Shown here in pieces: positions 62,916-64,000 of a stretch of DNA of 64,000 nt. A program made the position numbers and the translations under genes. The notes beneath the pieces were generated by a model. The model was not told the origin of the DNA, searched no databases, and saw only the letters and a list, made by a program, of their open reading frames with translations. Within the stretch, counting starts at the first letter, position 1; every line of letters begins with the position of its first letter. This DNA comes from Tubulanus polymorphus (Eukaryota > Nemertea > Palaeonemertea > Tubulaniformes > Tubulanidae): assembly GCF_964204645.1 (NCBI RefSeq), contig NC_134034.1, forward strand, positions 3,938,072 to 4,002,071. The letters are read 5' to 3'.

Positions 62916-63324
62916 AATAAAATCTAGCACAATTTAGAGATAATAGTTTTTATTTTCATAAATAAAAATGTAATTTTCTATAAACATCCAAAACAGCCAA
63001 TCTAAGCTGGTTACATGGCCAATAATCATGTTTGTGTTGATGATACATTTGTTTATAGCGCTTTACTATAACATAATCATGGCGCTTAACTGTAACAAGT
63101 TATAATGATAAATAAAACTGCAAAACAGCATAACGGGTTTTCTGTGCAGCTGCCTCATGAGTATTCGCAATGAGAAAAATCATAGAAAATTATTTAGTTG
63201 CGCCTGATGGACAACTGCCATATCTTCGACTATGATAAGTCCGGATTGCTAAACAGTCGCGTCTTATCTCCAAAGGTACATAGTTTACTACCATCCACCG
63301 GTTCTAAATCAATAGGGTCATTTC

Positions 63325-63605
63325 CTGTCTCTGATGTCATTTATGAAGATTGAAAATAATGTAGGGCCTAGTACAGAGCCTTGAGGAACCCCACTTTATA
63401 CATCGGACCTGAAAATTGATCTTATATCTAATCTTAACTTTTAGCTCGAATACGTATACCCGCTGCGTAATATTCTTATCAAACGTCGATGTCAAGTGTC
63501 TTTTAAAAGTCAAGGTAAATTGAGTCCTAGTTTTCTTTTCTGTAGAGTATTTCAGTCCATTTCTCTTAACACGTCGATAGTTTACGATACGTAACGAAAC
63601 CATGT
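63325..63605 (-). mobile_element. LINE reverse transcriptase remnant, duplicate
   Basis: Same fragment as 52985-53270, with GVPQGSVLGP on the minus strand. Shares its disabling mutations with copy A, so it was already dead before the segment was duplicated. Copy B also lacks the AGGCACCCTG stretch found at 53150. Confidence 0.78.
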
Positions 63606-63895
63606 CCGACTATAGATCCTCGGCTGGTATTTAAACTCGGTGGCAACATGTAACAGACTAACCATCTGATAATCTGATATGATTTTTTGGAAGCTAGACG
63701 TTGGCGTTGTCAGGGCTAGGCATTGAAGTGTGAATATGACAAATACCACGGTAGACAAATTTGCGAAGATTTCAGATGTTACATTAGGTACTAGGCCTAT
63801 TTACGATTCATTTCAGTAGCAAAGCATCATAAAGATTTCACTATTTCACTATTTGTTGTCAGTTACATAGTTTGTAGTTCAACTTGTCCAGCGAA

Positions 63896-64000
63896 ATGTC
63901 ATATCAGTTTCGCGATGAGCTTCTGACTATTGGGTTGAATGCGTGGCACCGTCGCTACACAACGAGCGTGATGGGTGAACTGGTTAACTCATCGACAGAA
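63896..64000 (+). CDS. Possible first coding exon, runs off the window
   Basis: ATG in a good context (GCGAAATGTC, G at -3) opens MSYQFRDELLTIGLNAWHRR and continues to the edge without a stop, 35 codons. The sequence looks more like protein than the surrounding repeat DNA, but the length is too small to identify a family. Confidence 0.3.
   Translation, partial: MSYQFRDELLTIGLNAWHRRYTTSVMGELVNSSTE

Larger units (their letters stand above)
62148..63697 (+). repeat. Segmental duplication, copy B
   Basis: Begins with CTACGATATTTAATGTTGAA inside exon 7 and ends at TGATATGATTTTTTGGAAGC. Retains intron 7, exon 8, polyadenylation signal and LINE remnant in the same order as 51624-53362. Both breakpoints lack obvious repeats, though CTACGATATT is shared at the left. 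Confidence 0.93.
61881..63895. other. Region holding the KLHL10 3' duplicate
   Basis: Apart from the duplicate at 62148-63697, only the short flank upstream of the H1-like gene and 200 bp before the last ORF; no other gene seen. Confidence 0.6.

Overview
This is a window of animal nuclear DNA, AT-rich, with small coding exons separated by introns of hundreds to thousands of bases, GT-AG splicing, and a dense load of short non-coding mobile elements. The genes point to a bilaterian invertebrate. The FMRFamide-receptor-like fragment and the histone H1 domain fit a lophotrochozoan such as a mollusc, annelid or brachiopod, but the sequence alone does not fix the phylum. There are no rRNA genes, convincing functional tRNA genes, CRISPR arrays or bacterial-style operons.

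Layout. (1) 1-4124: flank with direct repeats and one inverted-repeat element, no recognisable gene. (2) 4125-39643, plus strand: a complete cordon-bleu (Cobl) actin-regulator gene, 11 coding exons joining in frame to 1,319 residues, beginning with an 8-nt exon and ending with a 1.86-kb exon that carries one WH2 motif. (3) 39644-46031: intergenic, repeat-bearing. (4) 46032-52131, plus strand: a complete Kelch-like 10 gene (KLHL10), 8 coding exons, 599 residues (BTB, BACK, six Kelch repeats), the substrate adaptor of a Cullin-3 ubiquitin ligase. (5) 56888-57430: a broken peptide-type GPCR in which only the TM1-TM2 and TM6-TM7 parts remain, separated and flanked by palindromic elements. (6) 60606-61880, minus strand: a two-exon histone-H1-like gene whose first exon encodes a clear secretory signal peptide and whose lysine-rich tail carries a likely frameshift. 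(7) 62148-63697: a second, partial copy of the 3' end of KLHL10 and the DNA downstream of it. (8) 63896-64000: a possible first exon running off the window.

The genes do not form a pathway. The non-coding DNA is dominated by fold-back elements of at least a dozen families: a ~290-bp family with CTTTCAGTG ends in eight near-complete copies, large palindromes, Penelope-like inverted units with a hammerhead-like core, a dispersed 78-bp satellite in both orientations, 28-bp and ~37-bp minisatellites, tRNA-derived SINEs and LINE 3' ends. The most unusual coding item is the signal-peptide-bearing H1-like protein. The most unusual structural items are the KLHL10 3' duplication, the GPCR relic split by palindromes, and the inverted elements with a ribozyme-like core.
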